Origin: JAGTRI01 sp964580405
Lineage (GTDB): Archaea; Thermoproteota; Bathyarchaeia; Bathyarchaeales; DTEX01
Length of the DNA stretch: 31,368 nucleotides
Assembly (NCBI GenBank): GCA_964580405.1
Contig: CAZOKM010000007.1
Coordinates: 1 to 31,368 of the forward strand
Reading direction: 5' to 3'
This document shows, in pieces, positions 30,745 through 31,368 of the stretch. A model generated the notes under the pieces. It worked only from the letters and a program-made list of their open reading frames with translations. It was not told the DNA's origin and ran no database searches. Position numbers and translations under genes: made by a program. Positions within the stretch are counted from its first letter, which is position 1. Every line of letters starts with the position of its first letter.

Positions 30745-30816
30745 GCAAGACCCTCAACGTTGAACACTCATTAAACGACCTTTAACTTTTTTGGCGTTAT
30801 GCCGTGAAGAAACAAG

Positions 30817-30891
30817 TGGACTGGGGGGGATTCGAACCCCCGACCTCCTGAGTGCAAGTCAGGCGTTCATGCCAGGCTGAACTACCAGCCC
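30817..30891 (-). tRNA. tRNA-Ala (TGC)
   Basis: This complete 75-nt cloverleaf lies on the minus strand. Acceptor gggctgg pairs with ccagtcc and contains a G3-U70 wobble, the alanine identity pair. The D stem is gttc/gaac, the anticodon stem cctga/tcagg with loop cttgcac (anticodon TGC, plus-strand 30854-30856), and the T arm ggggg-ttcgaat-ccccc. The discriminator is A and CCA is not encoded, unlike tRNA-Tyr in this window. There is no intron. Confidence 0.96.
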
Positions 30892-31197
30892 AATTAACAC
30901 ATTGACTATCTTCGTTTACTATTCTCAAATTAAGGTTTTCTTTTTTGTTTATGTCTTGTGTATTGTTTTGTGTTTTTGTGTTTACCGATTGTTTGTGCTC
31001 CTCAGGCAATTAATCTACTGTACGTAATAACACCATTTCATTTTTTTGCCCATGCGATGCTCCATATACAAGTATTTTAAGGTTATTCCTTTTAAAAAAA
31101 CCGAATTGATTTTAAAACCACGATTCTTAATGTAGTGTACGCGAGTCACTGAAACAATTAAATGCTGTTTCATTTTTTATTATAGCCAGTGAACCTT
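30892..31197. other. 306-base AT-rich intergenic region with divergent promoters
   Basis: There is no credible ORF here. The left part (about 30930-30995) is strongly T- and G-rich on the plus strand and poor in A and C. The right part has several AT tracts and two similar pieces, catttcattttttt near 31032-31045 and tttcattttttatt near 31168-31182. The second lies just upstream of the enolase-superfamily gene and may be part of its promoter. The tRNA-Ala promoter must lie at the left end, but the TATA match there is weak. Confidence 0.4.
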
Positions 31198-31368
31198 ATG
31201 GTTAAGCGCGAGAGTTTCAATCCGTCCACTTTAAAAATCAAGGATTTGCGCACCATTGTAGTGGGAGCGAACTTCGAGTACCCCATCATCAAGATTGAAA
31301 CCAACCAGGGCGTGTACGGGCTTGGCGAGGTTAGGGATGGGGGGAACAGGGAGTACGCCCTTCAGTTC
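31198..31368 (+). CDS. Enolase-superfamily sugar-acid dehydratase, 5' part (continues past window)
   Basis: The first 57 codons are visible: MVKRESFNPSTLKIKDLRTI, then a segment PIIKIETNQGVYGLGEVRDG typical of the N-terminal capping domain of the mandelate racemase/muconate lactonizing enzyme group, notably gluconate/galactonate dehydratase-like members. These produce 2-keto-3-deoxy-sugar acids, the substrate of KdgK encoded at 20836. The catalytic barrel lies beyond the window, so the substrate is open. The ATG is preceded by AT-rich ttttttattatag about 15-25 bases upstream, suggesting a nearly leaderless mRNA. Confidence 0.75.
   Translation, partial: MVKRESFNPSTLKIKDLRTIVVGANFEYPIIKIETNQGVYGLGEVRDGGNREYALQF

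Noticed and set aside
30797..31009. 70-codon minus-strand frame spanning tRNA-Ala.
   Set aside because: It reads through a complete tRNA and an AT-rich spacer; no coding character.

Overview
The window reads as a chromosomal segment of an archaeon. Supporting signs are an archaeal C1-G72 tRNA-Tyr interrupted by introns, a tRNA-Ala without encoded CCA, a DUF373 membrane protein, an archaeal-type YchF/Obg GTPase and AsnRS, an ATPase-type HypB, and AT-rich TATA-like boxes about 25 nt upstream of many start codons (leaderless transcripts). Gene content and the many TTG/GTG starts suggest a TACK-group lineage, with Bathyarchaeia the best guess. That placement is inference, since no rRNA is present. 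No IS element, prophage or CRISPR array was seen.

Layout. Bases 1-376 hold the tail of an unknown gene and tRNA-Tyr, which appears to carry three introns. Bases 381-11738 are mostly housekeeping: an ECF transporter S component, a coiled-coil protein, a DUF373 protein, a thioredoxin-reductase-like flavoprotein divergent from a cis-prenyltransferase (UppS), a Nif3-like protein, YchF, a COG2509-type flavoprotein, a Nudix hydrolase, a DUF438-hemerythrin-PAS protein and diaminopimelate epimerase. Bases 11797-17773 are a minus-strand run: GH42 beta-galactosidase, a DUF72-SWIM fusion, an unknown 450-residue protein and a URO-D-fold protein. Bases 17906-20681 hold a small membrane protein, AsnRS and a treble-clef zinc-finger protein.

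Bases 20836-22913 encode a KDG kinase followed by a KDPG-aldolase-type protein fused to a VOC domain. Bases 22943-26111 are a nickel-hydrogenase maturation locus: hypA and ATPase-type hypB on the minus strand with a basic SAP-like gene upstream, and hypE divergent. Bases 26183-30744 hold a xylose-isomerase-like enzyme, a TIM-barrel protein, a zinc-ribbon protein, a creatininase-family hydrolase with a possible small leader ORF, and a second URO-D-fold protein. The window ends with tRNA-Ala(TGC) and the first 57 codons of an enolase-superfamily sugar-acid dehydratase.

Functionally, the GH42 enzyme, the isomerase-like protein, the enolase-superfamily protein, KdgK and the KDPG aldolase together suggest sugar or sugar-acid breakdown through 2-keto-3-deoxy-sugar acids to pyruvate and glyceraldehyde-3-phosphate. 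The Hyp proteins imply a [NiFe] hydrogenase encoded elsewhere. The most unusual items are the multi-intron tRNA-Tyr, the aldolase-VOC and DUF72-SWIM fusions, the FYVE/RING-like finger protein, and two URO-D-fold proteins that lack the usual zinc-ligand set.
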